A stretch of DNA of 64,000 nucleotides from Armatimonadota bacterium (GTDB lineage: Bacteria > Armatimonadota > UBA5829 > DTJY01): the NCBI GenBank assembly GCA_017993055.1, contig JAGONM010000008.1:57187-121186 (forward strand), read 5' to 3'. This document shows positions 16,040-25,114 of this stretch, one piece after another. Positions within the stretch are counted from its first letter, which is position 1. Each line of letters starts with the position of its first letter. The notes below the pieces were generated by a model. It did no database searches. It was not told the origin of the DNA and saw only the letters and a list, made by a program, of their open reading frames with translations. A program made the position numbers and the translations under genes.

Positions 16040-17806
16040 ATGGAGCGGAGGGATGTGTTGAAGGGCATGGCGGCGGGAATGGGCGCGCTGGGACTCGGGG
16101 CGCTGGATAAAGTCGAGGCTGCGACAGAGAGGCCCGTGAAGTCGATCGAGCGGAACGAGATGAAGTTCTGGCTGGAGACCTCGCTGAAGCGTGTGTTCCC
16201 CAACTCTCCGCCGGGTGACGCCGGTCCGCTGAGGCTACTCGCGGCGCGGAACGAGCGGGTCTCCTTCCAGGCGTGCCTGCGCGTACTGAAGACGACAGCG
16301 GTCCGGGTCCGAGCCTCCATCGAGGGCGCGGATGGTCTCTCGCCGGTCATCCGTAGAGTCGGGTTCGTCCCGCTCCAGGGGCTCGACATAGATGTCCCGA
16401 AGGACGAGATAGACGGCATCGGCCATATCCCCGGCTTGGCCCCCGATCCGCTCTACCCCGAGGACTGGGCGCACGTCGGACCGGAAGCCAACTGCGCCTT
16501 CTGGTTCACTCTCTCAGTCCCCAAGGACGCCCAGCCTGGAACGCGCAGACTGACGGTCCGGCTCACCATTGAGGACGAGACCTCGCACACCGGTTGGCTG
16601 GGAGTCAAGCCCTGGAGCGTGGAACTCCCTGTCGAGCTGACGATCCATCCACTCGTCGTGCAGCGCCGGAAGGACTTCCCGGTCACCCACTGGATCTTCC
16701 TCGAATCCATCTGGGACTGGTACAGGATCGAGCCGTACAGCGATCGGTTCTGGGAACTGGCGGAGGCGTACGTCGCGGACATGGTCGCTCACGGCGTGGA
16801 CTGCATCTACTCCCCGATCTTCAACAACCGCCATGAGATCATGCCGCGCCCGGCCCAACTTCTCAGAGTCAGGCGCACCGGCGAGCACGCGTACGAGTTC
16901 GATTTCAGCGACGTGCGGCGGTGGATACGGATGGCGCTCCGATGCGGGGCGAACTACGTCGAGTGGACGCACTTCTTCACCCCCGCGCCGACGAGCGGGC
17001 GATATCCGCAGCACATCTGGGAGCGCTGGGACGAGCTCGGCGAGATGCTCTGGCCGGCGGAGATCAGCGCGACATCGGAGACCTACCGCGGATTCCTGGA
17101 GCGGTTTCTGCCCGAGTTCAAGCGCATGCTCGAAGAGGAAAAGGCTCTCGACAAGTCACTCTTCCACTGCGCGGATGAGCCGGACGGCGACGTGCAGATG
17201 GCCGACTACCGGAAGGCCCGCGGACTGCTGAAGGAACTCGCGCCGTGGATGAAGGTGATGGACGCGATGAGCGATCCGCGCTTCGCTACCGAGCGGCTGA
17301 GCGACATGCCGGTACCGAGCATCGTCACCGCTCCGCAGTTCACGGCGGCGGGGTGCCCGGCGTGGACCTACTTCTGCTGCGGGCCGAGGGGGCGGTATCT
17401 CCAGCGGCTGCTCGATACTCCTCTGGCGAAGCTCCGGATGGCGGGATGGCTTTTCTACAAGCTCGGCGCGAAGGGGTTCCTCCACTGGGGGCACAACTAC
17501 TGGCACGTCTTCTGCACCGGGACGATCGGCAACCCGTTCCACGATCCCGCGAACGGTTCGTGGCCGTGGCTCCCGTACGGCGATCCGTTCGTCGTCTACC
17601 CCGGAGCGGACGGCCCGATGAGTTCGGTCCGGTGGGAGGTGCTCTCGGAGAGCCTGCAGGACTACGCGCTGCTCCAGTCGGCGGGTATCGAACCCGATGA
17701 CCCGATGCTGGCGGAGCTGAAGGACTACGAGACCTTCCCCAAGTCCGAAGACTGGCTGAAGGCGGCGCGAGCGAAGATCCTGACAGGTCGGCACCGCGCC
17801 GGTTGA
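16040..17806 (+). CDS. DUF4091 / GH123-like glycoside hydrolase, Tat-type signal
   Basis: The 588-aa product starts with ERRDVLKGMAAGMGALGLG, a twin-arginine-like signal. A beta-sandwich region follows, then a TIM-barrel region with SLFHCADEPDG, the Asp-Glu-Pro motif of GH123/DUF4091 enzymes. The segment WTYFCCGPRGRYLQR and the C-terminal DYALLQSAG are also typical. GH123 enzymes cleave N-acetylgalactosaminides by substrate-assisted catalysis; this member may differ. The start at 16040 has GGAG just upstream. It precedes two membrane glycosyltransferase genes by about 35 bp and may share their transcript. Confidence 0.7.
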   Translation: MERRDVLKGMAAGMGALGLGALDKVEAATERPVKSIERNEMKFWLETSLKRVFPNSPPGDAGPLRLLAARNERVSFQACLRVLKTTAVRVRASIEGADGLSPVIRRVGFVPLQGLDIDVPKDEIDGIGHIPGLAPDPLYPEDWAHVGPEANCAFWFTLSVPKDAQPGTRRLTVRLTIEDETSHTGWLGVKPWSVELPVELTIHPLVVQRRKDFPVTHWIFLESIWDWYRIEPYSDRFWELAEAYVADMVAHGVDCIYSPIFNNRHEIMPRPAQLLRVRRTGEHAYEFDFSDVRRWIRMALRCGANYVEWTHFFTPAPTSGRYPQHIWERWDELGEMLWPAEISATSETYRGFLERFLPEFKRMLEEEKALDKSLFHCADEPDGDVQMADYRKARGLLKELAPWMKVMDAMSDPRFATERLSDMPVPSIVTAPQFTAAGCPAWTYFCCGPRGRYLQRLLDTPLAKLRMAGWLFYKLGAKGFLHWGHNYWHVFCTGTIGNPFHDPANGSWPWLPYGDPFVVYPGADGPMSSVRWEVLSESLQDYALLQSAGIEPDDPMLAELKDYETFPKSEDWLKAARAKILTGRHRAG

Positions 17807-17841
17807 CGGCGGCTCGGACATGAGGCTACACTGCTCTCGTG

Positions 17842-19551
17842 ATGCCTGACACCAACCTTACAAAGCAACAAGTGGACGGCGGAGACGGGGCGGCGCGGCA
17901 GCCTCTCCGCGCTCGCCTGGAGGCGCTCATCCCCGTCGCGGTCGTCGTTGCGCTCCTCGCGCCTTTCGTGCGCCGAGCCTTCTCGATAGACGATCCCCTC
18001 TTCATCTGGATGGCCGAGCATATCCTCAAGCATCCCTTGGACCCCTACGGCCTGAGCGTCAACTGGGGTCTTGTGCGGGAGCCGATGTCCAAGGTGATGC
18101 AGAATCCCCCGCTCGACAGCTACTTCATCGCGGGCGTGATACGTCTCGTCGGGTTGAGCGAGGTCAGGCTTCACCTCGCGTTCCTTCTGCCGGCGGCCGT
18201 GGCGGCGTGGGGCATCTATCACATTGCCCGACGATTCTGCACTCGTCCGCTCGAGGCGACGCTCGCAGCGGTTCTTACACCCGCATTCCTGGTCTGCGGC
18301 TCCACGGTCATGTGCGACATGATGATGGTCGCCTTCTGGGTCTGGGCGGTTCACTTCTGGGTGAAGGGCGCCGACGAGAATCGCCTGTGGATGATCGTAC
18401 TGGCGAGCGTTCTGATCGCACTGAGCGCCCTGACGAAGTACTTCGGCGCGGTCCTGATCCCCCTGCTGCTTGCTTACCATTTCCTCGCGAAGCGCAGGCC
18501 GGCTTACTTGCTGAGCTTCCTGATCCCCGTTCTCGTGTTGATAGCCTACAACTATTGGACGCAGTCGCTCTACGGGCGCGGGCTCGTGTTGGATGCCTTC
18601 AGGCAGTCGGGGCTGTACCGAGAGGAGATCGGAGCCGCACTGCTGCCCAAGACGATGACCGGACTCGCCTTCGCCGGGGGATGCCTCGCAAGCGTCATCT
18701 TTCTCGCTCCTCTCATGTGGAGTCGAAGGGCGCTGGCCGGCTGGGTCGGGACCGCGGCGGCGGCGGTGGTCGTGCTGGGACTGGCCAGCGGCCATTCGCT
18801 GAAGTTGGACGGGGCCGACCGATGGCTTCTCTCCGCGCACATGGGTTTGTTCGCGGCGGCGGGAGTAAGCCTCTTTGCCCTTGCCGCCGCGGATCTGACC
18901 GAGCGAAGGGACGCGGACTCGGCCCTGCTGTTCCTGTGGATGGCGGGTACGCTGTTATTCGTAGGCGCATTGAACTGGACGGTGAACGGTCGCGTGATTC
19001 TTCCGGCGGCGCCGGCCGCGGGGGTTCTGATGATGCGCCTGGAAGAGCGGCGGCGCCTGCACGGCAGGCCGGTCCAAGGCCGTTCGCTCGCCCTGCCCCT
19101 GGCGCTCAGCGCCCTCCTCGCGCTCGCGGTCGCGAACGCGGACTACCAGTTCGCCTGCTCGAGTCGCACCGCCGCGCTGGCCATCCATGAAAAGTTCGGC
19201 GGGCAGGGGACGAGATGGTTTCATGGACACTGGGGTTTCCAGTACTACATGCAGCGGTTAGGGGCCGAGCCGTACGACAACGACACGACAGTCTTCACTC
19301 TCGGTGATGCGGTGATCCTGCCCGTCAACAACACGCTGGTCGGTCGTCCGCCTGCGGGGGCGAGAGTAATGACCGGGGATTTCCCGGGAAGCGCGTGGCT
19401 CTCGACTATGAACAAGCAGCGTGGGACCGGGTTCCACTCCGACGTCTGGGGGCCGATTCCCTACGGGTTCGGACTCACTTCGCCGGAAACATACCGTGTT
19501 ATGCTGGTGGACGAGTGGAACTATCCTTTGTTGAAACACTCCGCGAAGTGA
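17842..19551 (+). CDS. Polytopic membrane glycosyltransferase (GT39/ArnT-like), copy 1
   Basis: The 569-aa product has about ten hydrophobic segments and a short soluble tail. RRAFSIDDPLFIWMAEHIL carries the acidic pair in the first external loop, as in PMT_2/ArnT-type GT-C enzymes that use polyprenyl-phosphate sugars. MQNPPLDSYFIAGVIRLVGL and VCGSTVMCDMMMVAFWVWAV are strongly conserved with the next gene. The tail carries GHWGFQYYMQRLG. It starts at ATG 17842 or GTG 17839; the ribosome site is weak. It probably transfers a sugar to a lipid or exported polymer. The next gene is a close tandem copy. Confidence 0.75.
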   Translation: MPDTNLTKQQVDGGDGAARQPLRARLEALIPVAVVVALLAPFVRRAFSIDDPLFIWMAEHILKHPLDPYGLSVNWGLVREPMSKVMQNPPLDSYFIAGVIRLVGLSEVRLHLAFLLPAAVAAWGIYHIARRFCTRPLEATLAAVLTPAFLVCGSTVMCDMMMVAFWVWAVHFWVKGADENRLWMIVLASVLIALSALTKYFGAVLIPLLLAYHFLAKRRPAYLLSFLIPVLVLIAYNYWTQSLYGRGLVLDAFRQSGLYREEIGAALLPKTMTGLAFAGGCLASVIFLAPLMWSRRALAGWVGTAAAAVVVLGLASGHSLKLDGADRWLLSAHMGLFAAAGVSLFALAAADLTERRDADSALLFLWMAGTLLFVGALNWTVNGRVILPAAPAAGVLMMRLEERRRLHGRPVQGRSLALPLALSALLALAVANADYQFACSSRTAALAIHEKFGGQGTRWFHGHWGFQYYMQRLGAEPYDNDTTVFTLGDAVILPVNNTLVGRPPAGARVMTGDFPGSAWLSTMNKQRGTGFHSDVWGPIPYGFGLTSPETYRVMLVDEWNYPLLKHSAK

Positions 19552-19597
19552 CGGGCCGGTCGAAGAAGGTGCGTCACACGCACTTCCAGAGGTTGAC

Positions 19598-21310
19598 ATG
19601 ACCGATTCGAATGCCGGAAACATCGAGGAGCGTGGCGCGACGCTGGAAGCGGCCGCCCGGCGCGGAATCTCCGAGCGCCTGTCGGTCCTGATTCCGGCCA
19701 CCGTCGCGGCGCTTCTTCTGGCGCCCTTCATCCGCAGGGCGTTCGGCGTGGACGATCCCCTGTTCATCGGGATGGCCGAGCAGATCCTCAAGCACCCTCT
19801 CGACCCATACGGTTTCACCGTCAACTGGTCGTTCTCGCAACAGCCGATGTCGGTTGTCATGCAGAACCCCCCGCTGAACAGCTACTTCATCGCCGGCGTG
19901 ATCCGCTCCGTCGGGTTGAGCGAGGTCAGGCTTCACCTCGCATTCCTTCTGCCTGCGATGGCGGCGGCGTTGGGGACCTACCTCCTGGCGCGGCGTTTCT
20001 GCACCCGTCCGCTGGCGGCGACTTTCGCAGCGGCGCTCACGCCCGCGTTCGCGGTCTCCGGGTCTACCGTCATGTGCGACATGATGATGCTGGCGCTCTG
20101 GGTGTGGGCGGTGTATCTCTGGGTCAAGGGGACGGAGGAAGACCTCGTGTGGATGATCGTCCTGGCGAGTCTGCTGATCGCCCTGAGCGCCCTGACGAAG
20201 TACTACGGCGTTGCTCTTATCCCTCTGCTGCTCGCCTGGTCGCTTCTTTCGAGCCACAGGCCGGCACGGCTCCTCTGGCTCCTGGTCCCGATTTCGCTGC
20301 TGATCGCATACAACCTGTGGACGAAGGCCCTGTACGGGCGTCCCCTGATGCTCGATGCGTTCGGGCTCTCGGGGCAGTATCGCGAAGCCCTGGGTACGCA
20401 TCTCTTCCCAAAGACAATGGTCGGGCTCTCGTTCGCCGGGGGATGCCTCTCGAGCGTCATCTTTCTCGCTCCGGTTCTGTGGAGCCGCAGATGGCTCGCG
20501 GCATGGACCGCGCTCGCGGCGGGTCTGACCCTGCTCTGCCGGTACACCGAGGCAGTCACGAGCTTTCCGATCGAGATGGCGGACCAACACCGCTGGCTGA
20601 TTGCGCTGCACCTCGGAGTGTTCGCAGCCGCCGGGGCAAGCATCTTCGTTCTGGCCCTCAAGGATCTTTCTGCGCGCAGGGATGCGGACTCGGCCCTGTT
20701 CTTCCTGTGGCTCGCGGGCACACTGATCTTCGTCGGCCTGCTGAACTGGACGGTGAACGGCCGCGTGATCCTTCCGATGGCTCCGGCGCTCGGCATAGTG
20801 GCAGTGCGGGCGATCGAGCGTCGCGGGAAGCCGATATCGTCGCTCGCACTCGCCGTGCCGATTATACTGAGCGCGCTGGTCGCCCTGTCCGTCGCCCATG
20901 CCGACCGCCAGTTCGCCGACTCTCAACGCGCGGTCGCCTACGCCCTGCACCGGGACTTCGAGACCGACGGCACGATGCGCTTCCAGGGACACTGGGGGTT
21001 TCAGTACTACATGGAGCGACTTGGAGCGAAGCCTCTCGAACTCCGGCGCACCAGGTTCCGGCCGGGCGACGTGGTGGTCATACCGGAGAACAACACCTGC
21101 GTGGACATCCCTCCTCAGGGACTGACGATGCACAGGGGAGAGTTCCCGGGCAGCCGCTGGCTCTCGACGATGAGTTTCCAGCGCAAGACCGGGTTCCATT
21201 CCGACGCGTGGGGGCCGATACCGTACGGCTTGGGCCTCACCTCCCCGGAGATCTACTACATCATCCCGATGGACGATTACAACCTCTCACTCCTCGCGCC
21301 GCCCGAGTAG
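19598..21310 (+). CDS. Polytopic membrane glycosyltransferase (GT39/ArnT-like), copy 2
   Basis: The 570-aa product aligns with the preceding gene almost end to end: DDPLFIGMAEQILKHPLDPY, MQNPPLNSYFIAGVIRSVGL and GSTVMCDMMMLALWVWAV all match. The two are clearly a tandem duplication. The main differences are in residues after the conserved loops and in the N-terminal tail. AGAGG precedes the ATG at 19598. It belongs to the GT-C class, using undecaprenyl-phosphate-linked sugar donors, with the active site outside the membrane. Two copies suggest two different sugar donors or acceptors. Confidence 0.75.
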   Translation: MTDSNAGNIEERGATLEAAARRGISERLSVLIPATVAALLLAPFIRRAFGVDDPLFIGMAEQILKHPLDPYGFTVNWSFSQQPMSVVMQNPPLNSYFIAGVIRSVGLSEVRLHLAFLLPAMAAALGTYLLARRFCTRPLAATFAAALTPAFAVSGSTVMCDMMMLALWVWAVYLWVKGTEEDLVWMIVLASLLIALSALTKYYGVALIPLLLAWSLLSSHRPARLLWLLVPISLLIAYNLWTKALYGRPLMLDAFGLSGQYREALGTHLFPKTMVGLSFAGGCLSSVIFLAPVLWSRRWLAAWTALAAGLTLLCRYTEAVTSFPIEMADQHRWLIALHLGVFAAAGASIFVLALKDLSARRDADSALFFLWLAGTLIFVGLLNWTVNGRVILPMAPALGIVAVRAIERRGKPISSLALAVPIILSALVALSVAHADRQFADSQRAVAYALHRDFETDGTMRFQGHWGFQYYMERLGAKPLELRRTRFRPGDVVVIPENNTCVDIPPQGLTMHRGEFPGSRWLSTMSFQRKTGFHSDAWGPIPYGLGLTSPEIYYIIPMDDYNLSLLAPPE

Positions 21311-21345
21311 TTCCCCGGCTTCCGCGACGATGTTGCCGGACGCCA

Positions 21346-21373
21346 TTGACAGCAATCCCGCGCGTGGTATACT
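21346..21373 (+). promoter_or_regulatory. Consensus promoter of the GH16-like gene
   Basis: TTGACA (21346-21351), 16 bp, TATACT (21368-21373), 85 bp before the start. Confidence 0.65.
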
Positions 21374-21458
21374 GAGGACAGCGCCGGAGAACGAACATTC
21401 GTGCCGGTCGCACTGCGCGAGTGATTCGCGAATCGCACGGGTTGGGGGGAGTAGAGTC

Positions 21459-22862
21459 ATGTCGAGAGCGTTGATGATCCTGGTGATCGCGGCTGCGTCC
21501 TGCGTCCGGGCCCATTCGGCCTGCGAGGTTTCCGTCACCGCGGTTGCGCCGTTCGGTGAGTTCGGCAGCATCTCCGGCACGGTGAGCGGCGTCGTCCCCG
21601 GCGACTACCGAATCGCGCCGCTGGTATTCTTCCCCGGCAGCGGCTGGTATTCGAAGCCGTACTATGACAACAGGCGCGTCGTGTCCATAAACCCGGACGG
21701 CACATGGACGGCCAATGTGTTCTGGGTCGGCATGGACCGGCAGGCCACTATGGTCGAAGCATATCTGATACCCGCTTCCTCTTTCCCGGCATGCTACCCC
21801 AGCTATGTGGAGGCCGCAGAGTGCGTGCCGGCCCAGTTGAAGAACGCGGCCGCGGCTTGCGCCCGAGCCGTCAGGCCCTCGCAGCCGCGCTTCACTTGGT
21901 CCGGATTCGACTGGATCGTCAAGGCGAACGAAGCGGTCGAGGTCGGCCCCGGACCGAACTTCTTCTCATCGAATCCCGCAAACGTGTGGGTGGACGAACA
22001 AGACAGGCTGCACCTTCGAATAACTTACAGAGACGGCAGTTGGTACTGCTCCGAGATCGCGCTGGACTCGAGGCCCGGGTACGGCACGTATCGTTTCTGT
22101 TTCGACAGCGCGGTGCATGCGCTCGATCCGAACGTGATCTTCGGCCTGTTTCCATGGTCCGATTCCTGCTCAGATCCCGATCACCGCGAGATGGATTTCG
22201 AGTTCTCCCGATGGGGAGACCCTGCCGGCCTGAACGCCCAGTTCGTCATCCAACCGTACGACGCGCCGGGCAACACGGAACGGTTCAGCATGCCGTCCTG
22301 CGCGGAGTCCGTGCATACGATGGAATGGACGCCCGGCCGGGTGAAGTTCAAGTCGGAATGCGGAGACTGCTCGGACGCCTCCGGACGCACTCTCGTGCAT
22401 GAGTGGGAGGTCGCCGACGCCGCCAGGGTTCCCGACAGCCTGGATGAGCGTCTGCGCATCAACCTCTGGCTTCGGAAAGGGCTGCCCCCGACGAACGGGC
22501 AGGAGTCGGAAGTGGTGCTGAAGAGCTTCCAGTTCGTGCCGGCGGAGACGGGCAAGCCCGTCGTCGGGGCCACCAACCGCGCCGCCGCCGACCCGCTGAT
22601 CGCGACCGCGAGTGACGACTTTATCTTCAGGCTGTGGGGCCACGTGCAGTCGGCGGACTGTGAGTACCTCACGATAAGCGACGGCTCAAGGGCCGAATCC
22701 GGAGGACCGCTCTCGGTCAGGGTGCTGGAGCCGTTCCACTGCCTGAAGCCGGGCGACTACGTGCTGGCACAGGGCGTGTTGAGCCTGCTCCCGGGAGGCG
22801 TACCGCATCTCGACGCATCCTCGGGGAGAGTGAGTGTGCTTCTCACCTCGGGAAACAGGTAA
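21459..22862 (+). CDS. Secreted GH16-like (laminarinase-type fold) protein
   Basis: The 467-aa product has a signal peptide (ALMILVIAAASCVRAHS). An N-terminal beta domain (about 20-145) comes first. A concanavalin-like domain follows (about 150-385) with DPDHREMDFEFSRWGD, which fits the ExDxE catalytic pattern of GH16, and YGTYRFCFDSAV before it. A C-terminal domain (about 390-465) looks OB-like (LWGHVQSADCEYLTISDG, CLKPGDYVLAQG). It probably cleaves or binds beta-glucans outside the cell. It has its own strong promoter. A poly-G/GGAG tract precedes the ATG. Confidence 0.6.
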   Translation: MSRALMILVIAAASCVRAHSACEVSVTAVAPFGEFGSISGTVSGVVPGDYRIAPLVFFPGSGWYSKPYYDNRRVVSINPDGTWTANVFWVGMDRQATMVEAYLIPASSFPACYPSYVEAAECVPAQLKNAAAACARAVRPSQPRFTWSGFDWIVKANEAVEVGPGPNFFSSNPANVWVDEQDRLHLRITYRDGSWYCSEIALDSRPGYGTYRFCFDSAVHALDPNVIFGLFPWSDSCSDPDHREMDFEFSRWGDPAGLNAQFVIQPYDAPGNTERFSMPSCAESVHTMEWTPGRVKFKSECGDCSDASGRTLVHEWEVADAARVPDSLDERLRINLWLRKGLPPTNGQESEVVLKSFQFVPAETGKPVVGATNRAAADPLIATASDDFIFRLWGHVQSADCEYLTISDGSRAESGGPLSVRVLEPFHCLKPGDYVLAQGVLSLLPGGVPHLDASSGRVSVLLTSGNR

Positions 22863-22892
22863 GACCGGCGCGGCAGGCACAGACCGGACCCG

Positions 22893-24176
22893 TCAGCCCG
22901 CCAGCCTGCGGAGGAGCCTGCCCGCTGAGTTCGCGATCTTGACGCCTGCGGAGGGCTCGAGGGTCGCCGAAAGGATCGGCATCGTCTCGTACGTGCCGGG
23001 ATGGAACGCGTCGAGCGTCGGGATGTAGCCGAACGACCCGTTGGCAAGCTCGCCGACGAAAGTCTGATCGAACGGCGACCACTCCTTGATACTCAGCCCG
23101 TATTCCACGAAGTATTCGCCCTCCGCGCCGACGAACGCCGTGTCGCCGACCCGGATCGCCTGGACCTCCACGTCGGCCGTCTTGCCGTCGAGGTCGTAGT
23201 CCTCGATGCGGACCGCCTGCGCGATCTCTATCTCGCTGGCGTCTTCCTTCCGGCGGATCTCCGCCGCGCGTTCCCGAAGGGCTTCGGTCATCGGGTGGTA
23301 GGCGATCTCAAGCATCTCCGACTCGACCCCGACCTTCCCGCTCTCCATCGGCCGCGAAAGCTCGGACGCCGCCAGCACCTTCCCGGCGAGCACCCGGGCG
23401 ATCCTCTGCATCTCCGCCTCGCCCTTCTGCTGGTCGGGGCTGGTGACGTCGAGATGGTTGATGTTCCCGCAGGTGCCCTGCAGGAATACCACCAGCGGGT
23501 GGTTCGGGTAGATCGAGCTGACGATGCGCGACATCTCGCCCGGGAAATCGGCCGATATCTCCTCGATGCCGATGACGTCCACGTGCAGAGAGTAGTTCGC
23601 AATGATCGCGATCGGCTGGCCGTCCGGTCCGTCGAGACGCAGGACGTTGAGCTGCGGGTCAATGGGTCCGTCCGGGCCGATGATCTCCGGGTTCTGCTTG
23701 CCGGGGTTGAACTGGACGGTGCCGTCCTTCATTCGGAACCGGCGGTTGAATGCGATGCGGTCCTCGTATTCCTCGGCGAGGCGAGGAGTCACGGGCCGGA
23801 GGCTCGCGTGGGCGCGGATGGCGGCGTCCGCGATCATCTGAGGCAGGCGGCCGATCCATGCCTGGTTGATCGGCACGTGCTTGTTCGGGTGGGTCTCCGG
23901 CCCGGAATGGGTGTGCGTGGCTGAGATCCAGATGTTCCCCGCCGGGATGCCCGTCGCCTCCGAGATGATCTCCCGCGCCTTCTCGACCTCGTCGCGCATG
24001 ACCCGGCAGAGATCGCACACGACGATCGCGGCCTTGGTCGTCCCGTCATCGAAGACGACGGCCTTGGCCATCAGATCGTCGCGCACGGCGGTCGAGACCC
24101 GGTCGTGGAAGTACCCGGCGAGCGACGTGCCCACGGGCGGGGTGATGATCCAACTGCCTGCACCGGCTTTGAACAT
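22893..24176 (-). CDS. Neutral/alkaline ceramidase-like hydrolase
   Basis: The 427-aa product has the ceramidase N-terminal fold. WIITPPVGTSLAGYFHDR opens it, and WISATHTHSGPETHPN carries the conserved serine-containing HTHSGP motif of neutral ceramidases. DVIGIEEISADFPGEMSR and PLVVFLQGTCGNINHLDV also match. No signal peptide is visible, unlike secreted ceramidases, so it is likely an intracellular amidase of related fold. AAGGAGG precedes the ATG at 24176. It is last in a seven-gene unit with an importer and amidohydrolases, which suggests it cleaves an amide in the imported compound. Its true substrate is unknown. Confidence 0.75.
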   Translation of the reverse strand: MFKAGAGSWIITPPVGTSLAGYFHDRVSTAVRDDLMAKAVVFDDGTTKAAIVVCDLCRVMRDEVEKAREIISEATGIPAGNIWISATHTHSGPETHPNKHVPINQAWIGRLPQMIADAAIRAHASLRPVTPRLAEEYEDRIAFNRRFRMKDGTVQFNPGKQNPEIIGPDGPIDPQLNVLRLDGPDGQPIAIIANYSLHVDVIGIEEISADFPGEMSRIVSSIYPNHPLVVFLQGTCGNINHLDVTSPDQQKGEAEMQRIARVLAGKVLAASELSRPMESGKVGVESEMLEIAYHPMTEALRERAAEIRRKEDASEIEIAQAVRIEDYDLDGKTADVEVQAIRVGDTAFVGAEGEYFVEYGLSIKEWSPFDQTFVGELANGSFGYIPTLDAFHPGTYETMPILSATLEPSAGVKIANSAGRLLRRLAG

Positions 24177-24234
24177 GAGAACCTCCTTGTATGAGTCCCA
24201 TGCGGCGGATGGGACGTGCACGACGAATGGGTTT

Positions 24235-25107
24235 CTAGCCCTTGATGCCCGACATCACGATGCCCTTCACGAAGTACTTCTGCGCCGAGAAGAAGATCAT
24301 CAGCACGGGCAGGAGGACCGCGATCGAGGCGGCCATCATCAGGTGGTACTCCGTACCGTGAAGGCTCTTGAACGATGCGAGGCCAAGGGCCAGGGTCTTG
24401 TTCTCCATTGACTGTATGTAGATCAGCGGGCCCATGAAGTCGTTCCAGTGGGCCATGAAGCTGAACACCGCCACGGTAGCCAGCGCGGGCTTCGACAGCG
24501 GTATCGCCACGTTCCAGTATATCCCGAGCGGGCTGCACCCGTCCATCTTCGCGGCGTCCTCCAGTTCCGACGGCAACGTCATGAAGAACTGCCGAAGCAG
24601 GAAGATGAAGAACGCGCCGCCGCCGAAGAACGCCGGCACGATCAGAGGCTTGAGCGTGTCTATCCACTGCAGGTGCGTGAACAGGATGAACGTCGGGATC
24701 TGCGTGACCTGGGCCGGGAGCATCATCGTCGAGAGCACGAGGATGAAGAGCCCGTCCCGCCCGGGGAACCGCATCCGGGAGAAGCCGAACGCGACGAGCG
24801 ACGCGCTGAGCACCTGCCCGACGATGCAAGCGAACGTGATGATGAGCGTGTTCTTGAGGAACAGGTGGAACGGCAGGACGGTGAGCGCGTCGGCGTAGTT
24901 CTTCCAGACGGCGGGATGCGGAATCCAGGACCGGTCCTTCACGATGATCTTGCTCGCCTCGGTGAGCGAGGTCGAGAGCATCCAGAAGAATGGGATCAGG
25001 AAGACGCATGAGAGCGCGATCAGCACGAGATAGCTGAACGCGATCTTCAGGTTGTTGTAGAGCCTGATCCGGGGATCTCTCGTTCTCCGAACGACTGTCA
25101 CTGCCAT
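24235..25107 (-). CDS. ABC sugar transporter permease (MalG-type)
   Basis: The 290-aa product has about six membrane helices and the cytoplasmic EAA-type loop ELEDAAKMDGCSPLGIYWNV near residue 195, which docks the ATPase. It ends with FVKGIVMSGIKG, typical of MalG/CUT1 permeases. It lies 7 bp after the MalF-type gene, so both form one permease pair. No ATPase gene is present in the operon, so a shared MsiK-like ATPase elsewhere is expected. Confidence 0.9.
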   Translation of the reverse strand: MAVTVVRRTRDPRIRLYNNLKIAFSYLVLIALSCVFLIPFFWMLSTSLTEASKIIVKDRSWIPHPAVWKNYADALTVLPFHLFLKNTLIITFACIVGQVLSASLVAFGFSRMRFPGRDGLFILVLSTMMLPAQVTQIPTFILFTHLQWIDTLKPLIVPAFFGGGAFFIFLLRQFFMTLPSELEDAAKMDGCSPLGIYWNVAIPLSKPALATVAVFSFMAHWNDFMGPLIYIQSMENKTLALGLASFKSLHGTEYHLMMAASIAVLLPVLMIFFSAQKYFVKGIVMSGIKG

Positions 25108-25114
25108 AGGTCGC

